From assembly GCA_038380435.1 (NCBI GenBank), contig JAWZYU010000020.1, positions 46,718,307-46,782,306 on the forward strand: DNA of 64,000 nucleotides. The letters run 5' to 3'. Positions 45,701-56,578 of the stretch are shown in pieces. The position numbers and the translations under genes are program-made. The notes under the pieces are model-generated. The model was not told the origin of the DNA. It did no database searches and saw only the letters and a program-made list of their open reading frames with translations. Positions within the stretch are counted from its first letter, which is position 1. Every line of letters starts with the position of its first letter. Origin of the DNA: Ryuthela nishihirai. Taxonomy: Eukaryota > Arthropoda > Arachnida > Araneae > Heptathelidae.

Positions 45701-45980
45701 TAAGCAATATCCTTTCTCCAACTTTTTCAGGAAAACACCACAGTAGATATTTAATTTCGCTGAAAATGAAGGAATTGAATAGGACCATTCATTGCTAAAA
45801 AAGCTGACCTTTATAGATGAGTTTCGCTGTGCCAGAATGGTTACAACAGATCTGCAAAAGCCGTCAACTAACAGCTAATTGAATTAGAGACTTCTTCAGT
45901 AAGCAAAATCAAAATGCGACTTGATGAAACGCATGTGACTAGCTTCTTTGTCAGTAAACGGAGCAATTGTACCTCTGCAG

Positions 45981-46099
45981 GAGGCGTCTGCCATAATCTC
46001 ATTTGCAGCACATACTCCCAGGAGGTGGTGGACGCAGTTACTAGGCTTCAGAGGTCAGTGACGGACGCAAGAAGGGATATACGATTGCTCCAAGCTTAA
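45981..46099 (+). other. Candidate terminal coding exon
   Basis: A plausible acceptor (TTGTACCTCTGCAG) ends at 45980. It is followed in frame by GVCHNLICSTYSQEVVDAVT then RLQRSVTDARRDIRLLQA and a stop at 46097-46099. The last 25 residues have an amphipathic helix pattern. The GC content is higher than the flanks. I do not recognise the protein and no upstream exon on this strand was found, so this is a low-confidence call. Confidence 0.25.
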
Positions 46100-46428
46100 C
46101 GCCATTCGCATCAAAGCGGATGGTGAGATCTTGGCGTGTTATGCCTCTGGGAATGTCTCGTGGGCCAGCACAACCTTCGGCTTAGAAGTTTTGTCATTTT
46201 TTTTTATGAAGCGAATCCTTTGAGCAGCACAGGAGACAGAAAGCATCGTTTAAGTGTTATGTCCGATGATTTCGCCCAGGTGACCTCAGACCGTTGAACT
46301 TTATCAGTGATCTTTTCACCGAATGGAGGAGGAAAATCGAGAATGCTGGATCTTGTTTCATCACTCCACGGGATGCCTCTAGGAACTGCTGGAAAAAGAA
46401 ATTTCGTTCGTTTAGTGAGACTCAAATT
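46100..46428. other. No gene recognised
   Basis: Moderate GC sequence between the candidate exon and an old SINE. Short open frames on both strands have no recognisable content. Confidence 0.35.
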
Positions 46429-46690
46429 GGATTGTTTTACCTCTGAGCGAGATTTTCTTCTTTTGCACACAATGGACCAAATGGACAGGTCATAAGGACC
46501 ACAAGGGCTCATAGAAAATTGGAGGAAAGGGATCCACTAGACAGCTGTTAGAAGACAGAGCCTCCCATCAAAGTCCTCCAGAGCATTCCTTAAAGTGCAT
46601 TGGATAAGACTCTCCTGCATACACGGTGATATGGCTTAACGTTCTCTGCGATGGATGGATAATGGAATGTGAGGGGAGTGAATGGGAGAC
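46429..46690 (-). mobile_element. SINE-A, old and diverged
   Basis: Antisense from TTGGATTGTTTTACCTCTGA through GACCAAATGGACAGGTCA to ATGGCTTAACGTTCTC; the head-side half is missing. Confidence 0.75.
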
Positions 46691-47039
46691 AATGAACCCT
46701 CATTAACAGGAGCCTAGAATTAAGAAGCAAATTTAATAAAAAAAAATATCGTTTTTTTGTGTGTATGTGATAAAAGCTAAACACGCCTATTTTTGTTTTT
46801 TTATCGTATGGCTTTTTAAGTTTCCCTTCCATATTTGTACAGAAAGTTATCGAATCTCTTCCAAGATATTGTTTAATATCTTTTGACTTGCAGCGGCTAT
46901 ACATTTGGCTCTGCTTTGTGAATGGAATGGCTCTTTAACTGCATCAAATGATTTATCTCGCACAGGATGCTTTGCTGAATTTTTGTTTGCAGCATCAACC
47001 CTTAGAGTGCCAGGCTCGATCCTTTGCATTCCAAATGCC
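46691..47039. other. No gene recognised
   Basis: AT-rich sequence leading into the LINE tail; no element ends seen. Confidence 0.35.
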
Positions 47040-47885
47040 ATTTCTTTTAAATTCAAGAAATCGCATGAATCCGAATAAAAGAAAATGAAGAGGTCGATAA
47101 AATTGCAAAATCAGCACATGCTTTTAACATAATTATTTCTACTCATAACTTTTACACTCTTTCAAAAAAAGAGATAAAAAATTTAGAATTTAATTTATCA
47201 GAAAAATATTTTCAATTATATTATTTTTTTTAAACCAAATTTCAGATCAGAACTTTCCAACAAAATTAATACTATATTAAAACTTCCATTCTCAAGACAT
47301 GAATCCAAAATTATATTTCGTTTAAGAACCGATACTATATTTTTAAATAAATCAAAATTTTTACTTAATTTAAGCAACTCCCATAATTGTTCGAAATGTA
47401 ATTTAATTGAAAATTCTTCCCACATAATTTTAAACTGTGAAAAATATAATACTCAAAGGAAAATATTTTTTGAAAATCTTGAAAGCATAAATATTAATGA
47501 TTTTACTTTAAACTCAATTTTAAATTATCCTATATTATCAACTGAAATTAAAATAGTTGGCTTCTTACTTGACTTCCTCCAAAAAACAACTGTATAGAAT
47601 AATCTATAAAAGAAAAAAAATGCATATTCAGAAAAAATAATAATATGAAATATGAAAAAAAAATATGAAATATGAAAAAAGAAAAAAAATATAAATATAT
47701 AAAAAAAACATATGAAAAAAAATTAAAAAATTACTATCTTAAAGAATAAGAGAGAAAAAAAAACTTTTGGGAAAAAATACATATATATAACCTTTTTGAA
47801 AACAAAATATTACATGGGAAAGTCTGAAGAAGGATATCCCAATTTCAGTGAAGTTTTTGAATTGAATTGAATTTTGAATCTGAAT
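47040..47885 (+). pseudogene. I/R1-like LINE tail: end of RNase H, cysteine motif, 3' UTR
   Basis: No long ATG-started frame covers it, but the plus strand reads SHES, then (one frameshift) IKENEEVDKIAKSAH, matching the RNase H end (WxPSHxGIxGNExADxxAK). It continues NLEFNLSEKYFQLYYFF and, after a slip in the T-run at 47223, SKIIFRLRTDTIFLNKSKFL and CSKCNLIENSSHIILNCEKY, ending TTV and stop at 47595-47597. An A-rich 3' UTR with TATGAAA repeats ends near a (TTGAA) repeat at about 47860. It is the same group as the element at 32387-38482 but a distinct copy. Confidence 0.72.
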
Positions 47886-48067
47886 GGCAAATAATCTCAA
47901 CTGGCACCAAAAGGATTAAAAACGCTTCAGTCGAAACAATTAGAAGGAGGTGTAAGAGGAGTTGTGTTCTTTTGATGGCCTCGTCTTCAGGAGATCCACG
48001 AAACTGCTATGAAACATTAACGAATTCCATTTGATTCCTATCAGCTATCCAATGCATCTCCTTCCTT

Positions 48068-48390
48068 CCCCAGCTGGGCGAGCGTTGAGGTTTATCTCCG
48101 CAAAACTCTTCGCCCTGCCCACGATCAGTAGGGGACACTGATAGGCTTGGAAACACCGCCGTCCGTCGAATGGGACGTTAACCCGTGGGCCGTGTATGGG
48201 ACAGCCCTACTCTGTGCACGTTAAAGAACACGCTGGATGGATTTGAAGGGAGATTATCATCTGTCTCCTAACAGGTTCCATTGGGTCCCTCACTCCAACC
48301 TTCTCTGAGCCTTTGAGGTCCTTGTGACCTGTTCATTTAACCCATTGTGTGCAAAAAAAAAAAGTGCCCATCACAGGAAAAACAACCTAA
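48068..48390 (+). mobile_element. SINE-A, diverged, head truncated
   Basis: Sense copy from CCCAGCTGGGCGAGCGTTGA through GGGACGTTAACCCGTGG to CAAAAAAAAAAAGTGCCC. The A-box part is missing. Confidence 0.82.
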
Positions 48391-48663
48391 ATCCTTCCCT
48401 ATCGAGCTGTGTGCTCTTGCCGTCCTTGTAACTTAGTCATCTATTCCAATGTGTAGACAAAATAAAAAAATGCAATTCGTAGGCTCTGAACACTGACCAT
48501 CACAATAAAATTCTTTTCGCATTTTACACGCGAACATCCTAACTTGTTGAAGCCAGACCACTCTTTTCAAGCAGTTATAAAAGTACGATATATGTATAGC
48601 GATGTCTCTGTATTTATTGTCACGGAACTCCAGAATATTCGATCATTCTAACAACGCGTTTCC
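48391..48663. other. No gene recognised
   Basis: AT-rich sequence between a SINE relic and a GC-rich island. Confidence 0.35.
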
Positions 48664-48900
48664 ATGCCCGAAAGACTTAGCACAGGCAGAGGCTGCCCAC
48701 ATGGATGTTGCCTTCATCCAAGCAGCCCGCAAGCCAGCCAGCCACCCCACAAAGCGGTAGGCCGCGCGTTAGCATATGGCTATGGCAGGTGGTATTCATG
48801 GCGGCTCACTTCCAAGATTACCGGCTTTTCAGCAGCACGGCAAGCCCGTGTGGTCGGGAAGATGGTGACAGGTAAACAACTTTAGGCCGCAGGATATACT
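48664..48900 (+). other. GC-rich island with a possible exon
   Basis: An open frame starts at ATG 48664 (MPERLSTGRGCPHGCCLHPS) and passes GRWYSWRLTSKITGFSAAR to a possible donor ACAG/GTAAAC at 48871. The island extends to about 48980 and is clearly richer in CpG than its surroundings. Composition and donor are suggestive only; the encoded peptide is not recognised. It could instead be a regulatory island. Confidence 0.2.
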
Positions 48901-49404
48901 CATTCAACGTCGTCGTCACCCCGGGTAACGGATCACTACTGCGGGGTCGAAGAGGCTCGCTGTGTCGGCGGGAGGAGGGGAATCAGGAAGATTGAAATTA
49001 AACGAGAGAAGTAAATGATAATCACTTTACGTAAAAGACATTGAATTATTCGCTGGAGCATCTGAGAACATACAGAAAACGAATTTCTTTTATTGGTGGG
49101 TTCTGAAAATTAAAATAATGGGTAGACAGTCTTCATTTAATTAAGCGCCTGTAAGATGGATGGAGCGGGCGAACATTTATAGTGCAAAAGGCCCTAGGTT
49201 CGAATTACGGATGAGTCTTTTTCTTTGTGATAAAAGTTCCGCTTCGTCACAAATCTTCTCTATCACATGTTTTAACTGTCAGTCTCCGTGTTACGGGGGG
49301 GGGGGGGGGGGGCTATCTTCAATAACTAATTTTTTTGCACCCATCTATTGTGGGTGAGAGGATGTTATAATAGCCCTGGATTCCAAACTATCGAAGCAGC
49401 AGTC
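48901..49404. other. No gene recognised
   Basis: Includes the end of the GC-rich island and a run of about 20 G residues near 49293. Confidence 0.35.
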
Positions 49405-49640
49405 AGTGAGAAAGAGGATACCAGTGATCCTGGAGAGACCACCGTCCGTCGGATGGGATGTTAAGCCATGATCTCGTGCGAAGTGGAATCACATCCTGTG
49501 CATATTAAAGAACACGCTGGTTGAGCTTGGCGGAAGTTTTCCATCTATCTGCTACTAACAACTGCCCAGTGTGTTCGCAGTCTTTTATGAACTCTTGGAT
49601 TCCTTGTGACCTACGTGTTGGGAAAAAAATATGCTTTGAA
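49405..49640 (+). mobile_element. SINE-A, old and diverged
   Basis: Sense pieces GACCACCGTCCGTCGGATGG, ATTAAAGAACACGCTGG and TCCTTGTGACCTACGTG in order; both ends decayed. Confidence 0.7.
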
Positions 49641-50041
49641 TTTTAAATTTGGGTGATAGAGTGTGATGATGGTAAAGGAGTTTACGTTTGATAGCAGCGA
49701 TTTTTTAAATAGTGGGAAAATGTAATTCGTTTGTTCTAAGGGAATGAATTAAAAAAAGCAAAATTCTGGGTTGGATAGATTTTAATAAAATATTTCAGTT
49801 CTCATTTTCTGAATCTTCCATTCGAAGTTCCGTTGTTAGAGGACGCTGAATTTCGGAAAAAGAAAAAGAAAAAATTCTCTTTGAGAAATGAGCATTTCAT
49901 ATAAACGGAAGGGATTAAGCCTTATACTTTTAATTTAGCGATAAAACAGGTTTATTGTTATTCTTCAGCACGAAAACAGAAACAAGAATTTGCCACCGGA
50001 AACGTAAATCAAACTTTTGAGTGAAGAAAACAAAAAGTTGC
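49641..50041. other. AT-rich, nothing recognised
   Basis: No coding or element signature seen. Confidence 0.4.
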
Positions 50042-50997
50042 GTTGGGTTGTTTTACCTGTGAGCGGCACTTTTTTGCACACCATGGGCTAAATGGCCAGG
50101 TCACATGGACCCCGAAGGCTCAGAGAAGGTTGGGGGAGAGGACCCACTGGAACAGCTGTTGGGAGACAGATGGTAGCCTCCCGTCAAGGCCATCTGGCGT
50201 GTTATTTAATGTGCACAGGGTATGGCTCTCCCTCACACGGGGCCACGGCTTAACGTCCCATCCGACGGACGGCGGCCTTTATTAGCCCATCGGTGTCCCC
50301 TACTGACCGTGGGCAGGGCGGGGGGTTGGGTTGGGTTGTTTTACCTCTGAGCGGCACTTTTTTGCACACCATGGGCTAAATGGCCAGGTCACATGGACCC
50401 CGAAGGCTCAGAGAAGGTTGGGGGAAGGGACCCACTGGAACAGCTGTTGGGAGACAGATGGTAGCCTCCCGTCAAGGCCATCCAGCGTGTTCTTTAACGT
50501 GCACAGGGTATGGCTCTCCCGCACACGGGGCCACGGCTTAACGTCCCATACGACGGACGGCGGCCTTTATTAGCCCATCGGTGTCCCCTACTGACCGTGG
50601 GTAGGGCGGGGGTTGGGTTGTTTTACCTCTGAGCGGCACTTTTTTGCACACCATGGGCTAAATGGCCAGGTCACATGGACCCCGAAAGCTCAGAGAAGGT
50701 TGGGGGAGGGGACCCACTGGAACAGCTGTTGGGAGACAGATGGTAACCTCCCGTCAAAGGCCATCCAGCGTGTTCTTTAACGTGCACAGGGTATGGCTCT
50801 CCCGCACACGGCGCCACGGCTTAACGTCCCATCCGACGGACGGCAGCCTTTACCAAGCCCATCGGTGTCCCCTACTGACCGTGGGCAGGGCGGGGAATTT
50901 TGCGGAGATAAATCTCAACGCTGACCCAGCTGGGACTCGAACCTGGGAACTACAGATTACGAGCCTGGCGCGCTACCGACTGAGCCACTCCCGCCCC
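50042..50997 (-). mobile_element. Three tandem SINE-A units (about 285 bp, 282 bp, full length)
   Basis: Three antisense units start with GGGTTGTTTTACCT at about 50045, 50332 and 50614. The first two lack the head and end in GGGCAGGGCGGGG or GGGTAGGGCGGGG, which fuses directly to the GGTTGGGTTG of the next unit; each equals SINE positions about 104-386. The third is complete with head. Shared changes between units (for example CCTTTATTAGCCC in the first two) show they duplicated from one another. Confidence 0.92.
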
Positions 50998-51246
50998 AAA
51001 ACAAAAAGTAAAAGCACATTAAAGAAAAATTTTTCCTTTAAAAAAAAAAATGCTAGTTTGGAATTCTTCTCAACTTTATTTTAAAAAAATAGTAGTTTGA
51101 AATCTTTCCAAATTTAAGAGAAAAACACTGCTAATAACGGGGTAAAAAAAAAAACTCAACAACAACAAGATAAGAAAAAAAGATAAGCAAATTGAGATGC
51201 TTGGTTTTTGCGTCACGCAATGTTTGAGCAGCGGTTTGCCTTTTAC
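50998..51246. other. AT-rich, nothing recognised
   Basis: A-rich sequence; presumably intron if the exon candidate to its right is real. Confidence 0.35.
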
Positions 51247-51354
51247 CTGTGGAGCTGGGTCCCTCTCCAAAAGAATCATTTTGCATCTCCTCACGCAAGC
51301 TCTTCCGCATCAGATGTTGCTTAATGCTGGCAATCCACATCATCCTCCGATTCT
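51247..51354 (-). other. Candidate internal coding exon
   Basis: On the minus strand the frame reads NRRMMWIASIKQHLMRKSLR then EEMQNDSFGEGPSST and ends with a good donor CCACAG/GTAAAAGG (GT at 51246-51245). The acceptor side is less certain; CCAAG before AGAATCGG would give a 108-bp exon with phase 1 at both ends. The frame stays open further upstream, so other starts are possible. The charged, helix-like text is more protein-like than anything nearby. I do not recognise the family. Confidence 0.35.
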
Positions 51355-51520
51355 CTTGGCCAATGACGTTCGTGCTCTTTTGGGGATCACAAGAATGAGC
51401 AAATATATATGTTATAATTTTCCTTTAGAATCATATCGGAAAAAATAATAGCACTGGCTCCTTTTTGTGCATGGTGTTCCGAATTTAAGGTAGAGGTAAA
51501 CATATGCCCCCCCCCACCCC

Positions 51521-54165
51521 CCCGAGTTCAGTTGTTTTATTTTTTAACAGCATTTTTGTGCAAGCAATAAGATAAATGGTCAGGTCACAAGAATCCCATG
51601 GTTCACATAAACAGTCAGGTCACAAAAATCCCACAGCCTCACATGAATACTAAGGGCACAAGAAATCCATAGCCTAAGATAAATGCTCAGGTCACAAGAA
51701 TCCCATAGACTCAGATAACTGCTCAGGTCTGACCTCAAATAAATGATTAGGTCACAAAAAACCCCATGACCTCAAATAAATAGTCAGATAACAAGAATCC
51801 CATTGCCTCACATAAATGGTCCGGTCATAAGAATCCTATGGCTTCACATAAATGGTACAGTAGTAAGAATCCTATGGCCTCACATAAATGATGTCACAAG
51901 AATCCCATAACCTCAGATAAATAATCAGGTCAGAAGAATCCCATGGCCTCGAATAAATGATAGGTCAAAAGAATTCCATAGCCTCATATAAATGGTCACA
52001 GAATCCCATGCCTCAGATAAATAGTTAGGTCACAAGAATCCCATGACCTCAAATAATTAGTCAGGTAACAAGAATTCGATGACCTCAGATAAATGGTCAG
52101 ATCACAAGAATCCCATGGCCTCAAATAAATTGTCAGGTCACAAGAATCCCATGGCCTCAAATAAATCGTCAGGCCACAAGAATCCCATAACCTCAAATAA
52201 ATTGTCAGGTCATAAGAATCCCATAGCATTAGATAAATGGTCAGGTCATAAGAATCCCATGGCCTCAGATATGTGGTCAGGTCACAAGAATCCCATGACC
52301 TCAAATAAATTGTCAGGTCACAAGAATCCCATAGCATTAGATAAATAGTCAAGTCATAAGAATCCCATGGCCTCAGATATGTGGTCAGGTCACAAGAATC
52401 CCATGGCCTCAAATAAATCATCAGGTCACAAGAATCCCATAGCATTAGATAAATGGTCAGGTCATAAGAATAACTAACTATTTATCTGAGGCATGGGATT
52501 CTGTGACCATTTATATGAGGCTATGGAATTCTTTTGACCTATCATTTATTCGAGGCCATGGGATTCTTCTGACCTGATTATTTATCTGAGGTTATGGGAT
52601 TCTTGTGACATCATTTATGTGGTATGTGGTGGCCATGGCCTCAGATATGTGGTCAGGTCACAAGAATCCCATGGCCTCAAATAAATCGTCAGGTCACAAG
52701 AATCCCATAGCATTAGATAAATGGTCAGGTCATAAGAATCCCATAGCATTAGATAAATGGTCAGGTCATAAGAATCCCATGGCTTCAGATATGTGGCCAG
52801 GTCACAAGAATCCCATGGCCTTAAATAAATAGTCAGGTCACAAGAATCCCATGGCCTTAAATAAATAGTCAGGTAACAAGAATCCCATGGCCTTAAATAA
52901 ATAGTCAGGTAACAAGAATCCCATGGCCTTAAATAAATAGTCAGGTAACAAGAATCCCATGGCTTCAGATATGTGGTCAGGTCACAAAATCCCATGGCCT
53001 TAAATAAATAGTCAGGTCACAAGAATCCCATGGCCTTAAATAAATAGTTAGGTAACAAGAATTCCGTGGCCTCAGATAAATGGTCAGGTCACAAGAATCC
53101 CATAGCATCAGATAAATGGTCAGGTCATAAGAATCCCATGGCCTCAGATATGTGGTCAGGTCACAAGAATTCCATGACCTCAAATAAATTGTCAGGTCAC
53201 AAGAATTCCATTATCTCAAATAAATTGTCAGGCCACAAGAATCCCATGGCCTCAAATAAATTGTCAGGTAACAAGAATTCCATGGCCTCAAATAAATTTT
53301 CAGGTCACAAGAATCCCCATGGCTTCAGATAGTCAGGTCACAAAAAATCCCATGGCCTCAGATAAATGGTCAGGTCACAAGAATCTCCGTGGCTTCAGAT
53401 AGTCAGGTAGCAAGGATCCCATGGCCTCACATAAACGGTTAGGCTACAAAAATCCCACAGCTTCAGATAAATGGCCAGGTCACAAGAATCCAATGACCTC
53501 AAATAAATGGTTAGGCCACAAGAATTCCATGACCTTAAATAAATAGTCAGGTAACAAGAATTCCATGCCCTCACATAAATGGTTCTGTCATAAGAATCCT
53601 ATGGCCTCACATAAATGATGTAACAAGAATCCAATAGCCTCAGATAAATGATGTAACAAGAATCCAATAGCCTCAGATAAATGATGTAACAAGAATCCAA
53701 TAGCCTCAGATAAATGATCAGGTCAGAAGAATCCCATGGCCTCGGAAAAATGATCAGGTCACAAGAATTCTGATGGCCTCGGAGAGTTAGGTCACAAGAA
53801 ATACATGGCCTCACGTAAACGGTCAGGTCACAAGAATCCGACAACCTAACATAAATGCTCAGGGCACAAGAATCCCATAGCCTAAAATAAATACTTAGGC
53901 CACAAGAATCCCATAGCCCCAGATAAATGCTCAGGTCACAAGAATCCCATAGACTCAGATAAATGTTCAGATTTGACCTCAGATAAATGTTCAGGTTTGA
54001 CCTCAAATAAATGATTAGGTCACAGAAATCCCTTGACTTCAAATATATAGTCAGATAACAAGAATTCCATGACCTCAGATAAATAGTCAGGTCACAAGAA
54101 TCCTATGGCCTCACATAAATGGATATTAACCATCGCATTGGACATTAAACCTGGGAACTTTACAA
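51521..54165. repeat. 36-bp tandem array, about 70 units, inside SINE-A ends
   Basis: Units read TAAATGGTCAGGTCACAAGA then ATCCCATGGCCTCAGA with many variants. The unit aligns along its whole length with antisense SINE-A TAAATGGCCAGGTCACATGG ACCCCGAAGGCTCAG (sense positions 305-339, 35 bp). The left border (GTTGTTTTATTTTTTAACAG, TTTTTGTGCAAGC) is a decayed SINE-A 3' end and the right border (AAACCTGGGAACTTTAC) a decayed head. Open frames such as GHKNPMASNKLS and WDSCDLTIYLRP repeats are by-products of the 36-bp period. Confidence 0.92.
52474..52621 (-). repeat. Inverted 148-bp segment inside the 36-bp array
   Basis: This stretch is the reverse complement of about 51881-52028 in the same array, including its unit-specific changes (CCTCATATAAATGGTCACAG, CCTCGAATAAATGATAGGTC). 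It is therefore an inverted duplication and not an ordinary unit. Confidence 0.9.
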
Positions 54166-54719
54166 AAGAAAATAATGCTGTGTAGAAATTAAAGAATAAG
54201 CAGATAACGTGATGGAAAATTTCCGTTATCTCGTAAAGCTCTCAAATGCATCTTCTCTCCCTTTGGGATTCTCCATCACCTGATGTGCTCTGTGCAAAAG
54301 ATGACTGTCAGAGGAGAAAGAACACAGACATAGAAACTCGTTTAAAGGTTTCGTAGCGTTTATTGAGTTTTCGCTCACATTGCGAAAATATTATTTATCA
54401 TTTGACGAAAATCTCCAACAACAAAAAGAGTTAGCTAATCCAGAATTTTTTTTTTATCTCTTACTTTCTAAGATACAAGAGACTTTTGGTGATTACCTGT
54501 GTAATGTCCCACAGAACGTTACGCAGGTAATCACCAAAATAAAAGCCGTTTTTAAACTTATTGATCTTAAATTTTGCACAAAGACTCTTGTTATGGTTCT
54601 CACAATATACATATATATATAAATTTTGGGTCAACTCACAGTATAAGGTCATATTTCAGGACTTTTTTTTTTCTTTTTTCATACACAGTTGGAAGTCTGA
54701 AAAACAAGAGAATCACGGG
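54166..54719. other. Unique sequence with one strong hairpin
   Basis: TTTTGGTGATTACCTG, then a short spacer with TGTCCCACAGAACG, then CAGGTAATCACCAAAA form an inverted repeat at about 54484-54539. No gene recognised; it may be the tip of a palindromic element. Confidence 0.5.
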
Positions 54720-54731
54720 ACTCCTAGGAGT

Positions 54732-55123
54732 TGTTTTTTGGGTTGTTTTACCTCTGAGCGGCACTTTTTTGCACACCATGGGCTAAATGCCAGGTCACAT
54801 GGACCCCGAAGGCTCAGAGAAGGTTGGGGGAGGGGACCCACTGGAACAGCTGTTGGGAGACAGATGGTAGCCTCCCGTCAAGGCCATCCAGTGTGTTCTT
54901 TAACGTTCACAGGGTTCACAGGACTCTCCCGCACACGGGGCCACGGCTTAACGTTCCATCCGACGGACGGCGGCCTTTCCAAGCCCATCGGTGTCCCCTA
55001 CTGACCGTGGGCAGGGCGGGGAATTTTGCGGAGATAAATCTCAACGCTTACCCAGCTGGGACTCGAACCTGGGAACTACAGATTACGAGCCTGGCGCGCT
55101 ACCGACTGAGCCACCCCCGCCCC
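54732..55123 (-). mobile_element. SINE-A, full length, 12-bp target-site duplication
   Basis: ACTCCTAGGAGT (itself palindromic) flanks it at 54720-54731 and 55124-55135. A short CAGGGTTCACAGGA rearrangement replaces part of the middle. Confidence 0.92.
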
Positions 55124-55135
55124 ACTCCTAGGAGT

Positions 55136-55627
55136 GATCACAGAGTATTTACACTTAAAATTGTGATAGGAGAACTTTTGATTGGTGATATTGTAATATT
55201 ATATTTGGAAGATTAGAGATTTTGAATAATTTTTTTATAAAAAAAAACTAAATTTATTTCTATAAATATTGACTTGCAAATTCAATCAAAGCAAAAAATC
55301 ATGGCCGTTTCAATGGGCTTAATTTGCTAGTTTTCATTGCAATTTTTCTTTTTAGTAATGCTTTCAAAAAGTAGGTCTATTTGGAAAGAGTTTCATAAGC
55401 ACTTTAGCTTGTATTTTCGGGTTATTGTTTTTTCCCTTTCTTCCTCCCCCCTCCCGCAAACCTGCTAAGTTGAAAGCACATTTTGCACTTTACGTATTTT
55501 CAATCTGCATTGTGAATCACCAGATGCAACAGAAGTGCGGACAGGCATCCACGTATGCCGGCGAATCTACTGAAGTCTTCGTACATCATGGAAATTATCT
55601 TCTCCTGAAGCTGAAGACTTTTACTAC
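55136..55627. other. No gene recognised
   Basis: AT-rich to about 55440, then rising GC towards the candidate exon. Confidence 0.35.
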
Positions 55628-55703
55628 CTTCTAGAGCAGAAGAAGAGGTAGAAGAAAACAACCCAGTCATTCTCGGCACCTTTTCCTTGATGTCCTTCTG
55701 AAA
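55628..55703 (-). other. Candidate small coding exon
   Basis: On the minus strand, acceptor TTTCCTTGCAG, then FQKDIKEKVPRMTGLFSST and a short Ser run to ALE, then donor GAAG/GTAGTA. Length 76 bp, phase 0 at the start and 1 at the end. The frame is open on both sides of the splice signals (55748-55500), which weakens the case. Not recognised. Confidence 0.22.
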
Positions 55704-56578
55704 CTGCAAGGAAATTATCTTTAGCTTTTCCCTCGTCGTCCGATTCACGGGTGGTGTTCTTGAATTGATTATTCGTTTTCAGAGCTTTCCGGATGAGCAG
55801 ACCATTGGAGCATTAGTCAAACAGCAATCTTTGCTCGGTGATTATTCACTGGGTCGCCACTCAAGCTGTCTTTTTTTTTTAAAGAAAAAGTAAGTTCTCG
55901 GAGGGTAAAGGAATTGGTGTTTTCCGTGGAAATGCATATATTGGTTAGCGAAGTGAGGACTGATGCTTGTCCTCTTGCAATAAGTGCGTTGCCATCGCAA
56001 GAGTAGGTGGATGCTTGGGAAGAGAGGATGCAGATGAAGGAGGAAGAGGAGGAGTGGGCGACGGATCGTGAAGATGTGGCAGAAGAATGGAAAAATCTCA
56101 TAAAGAAGAATGCTCAAAGAGATGGGGAGATACAAAAGGAAAGAAAGAAGGGATTGGTAATAAGAAAGAAGGAAAAAAAAACGCCGGCTTCTAAGCAATG
56201 TAAGGAAAGATAATGAGAACCGAAATAAAGTAATAAAGCAAAAAAATCTGGAGGACTGGAAAGGTAAAGATTGGAGAAGAAAATTGAAGAATCAAAAAAG
56301 TAAAAAAAAAAATAAATAGGAAGGCAACGGAGGAGAAGACGAAAATATGCGTGATGTCTGTCATTAGAAATGTTTGGATGAGGACCAAAAAAAAACGAAT
56401 TGATTTATGAATCAACGAAATGAAGAGGTTAGAGAAGAACTGTGAAATGGCGCAGAAAGGAAAAGATTGACTACCTGAAGATTAAATCTGAAAAGAATTG
56501 GGAAGGTTATAAGGGAAAATGTAATCGTGTGGAGGGTAGAAGGAAATGTGATACGATCGCGAAAGGGTGAAGAATAGG
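55704..56578. other. Purine-rich sequence with a Glu/Lys-rich frame, no gene assigned
   Basis: On the plus strand at 56007-56213 a frame MDAWEERMQMKEEEEEW continues EDVAEEWKNLIKKNAQ and ends in a Lys-rich run. It could be a coiled-coil relic like that at 27781, but the region to 56570 is generally AAGGA-rich, so low-complexity sequence is as likely. Confidence 0.3.

Noticed and set aside
46307..46495. A small protein gene in the GC-richer patch near 46.3 kb
   Set aside because: Frames are open on both strands, run into a SINE relic and show no recognisable content.
51996..54042. Repeat proteins (WDSCDLTIYLRP or GHKNPMASNKLS) on either strand
   Set aside because: By-products of the 36-bp SINE-derived array, open on both strands and broken by indels.
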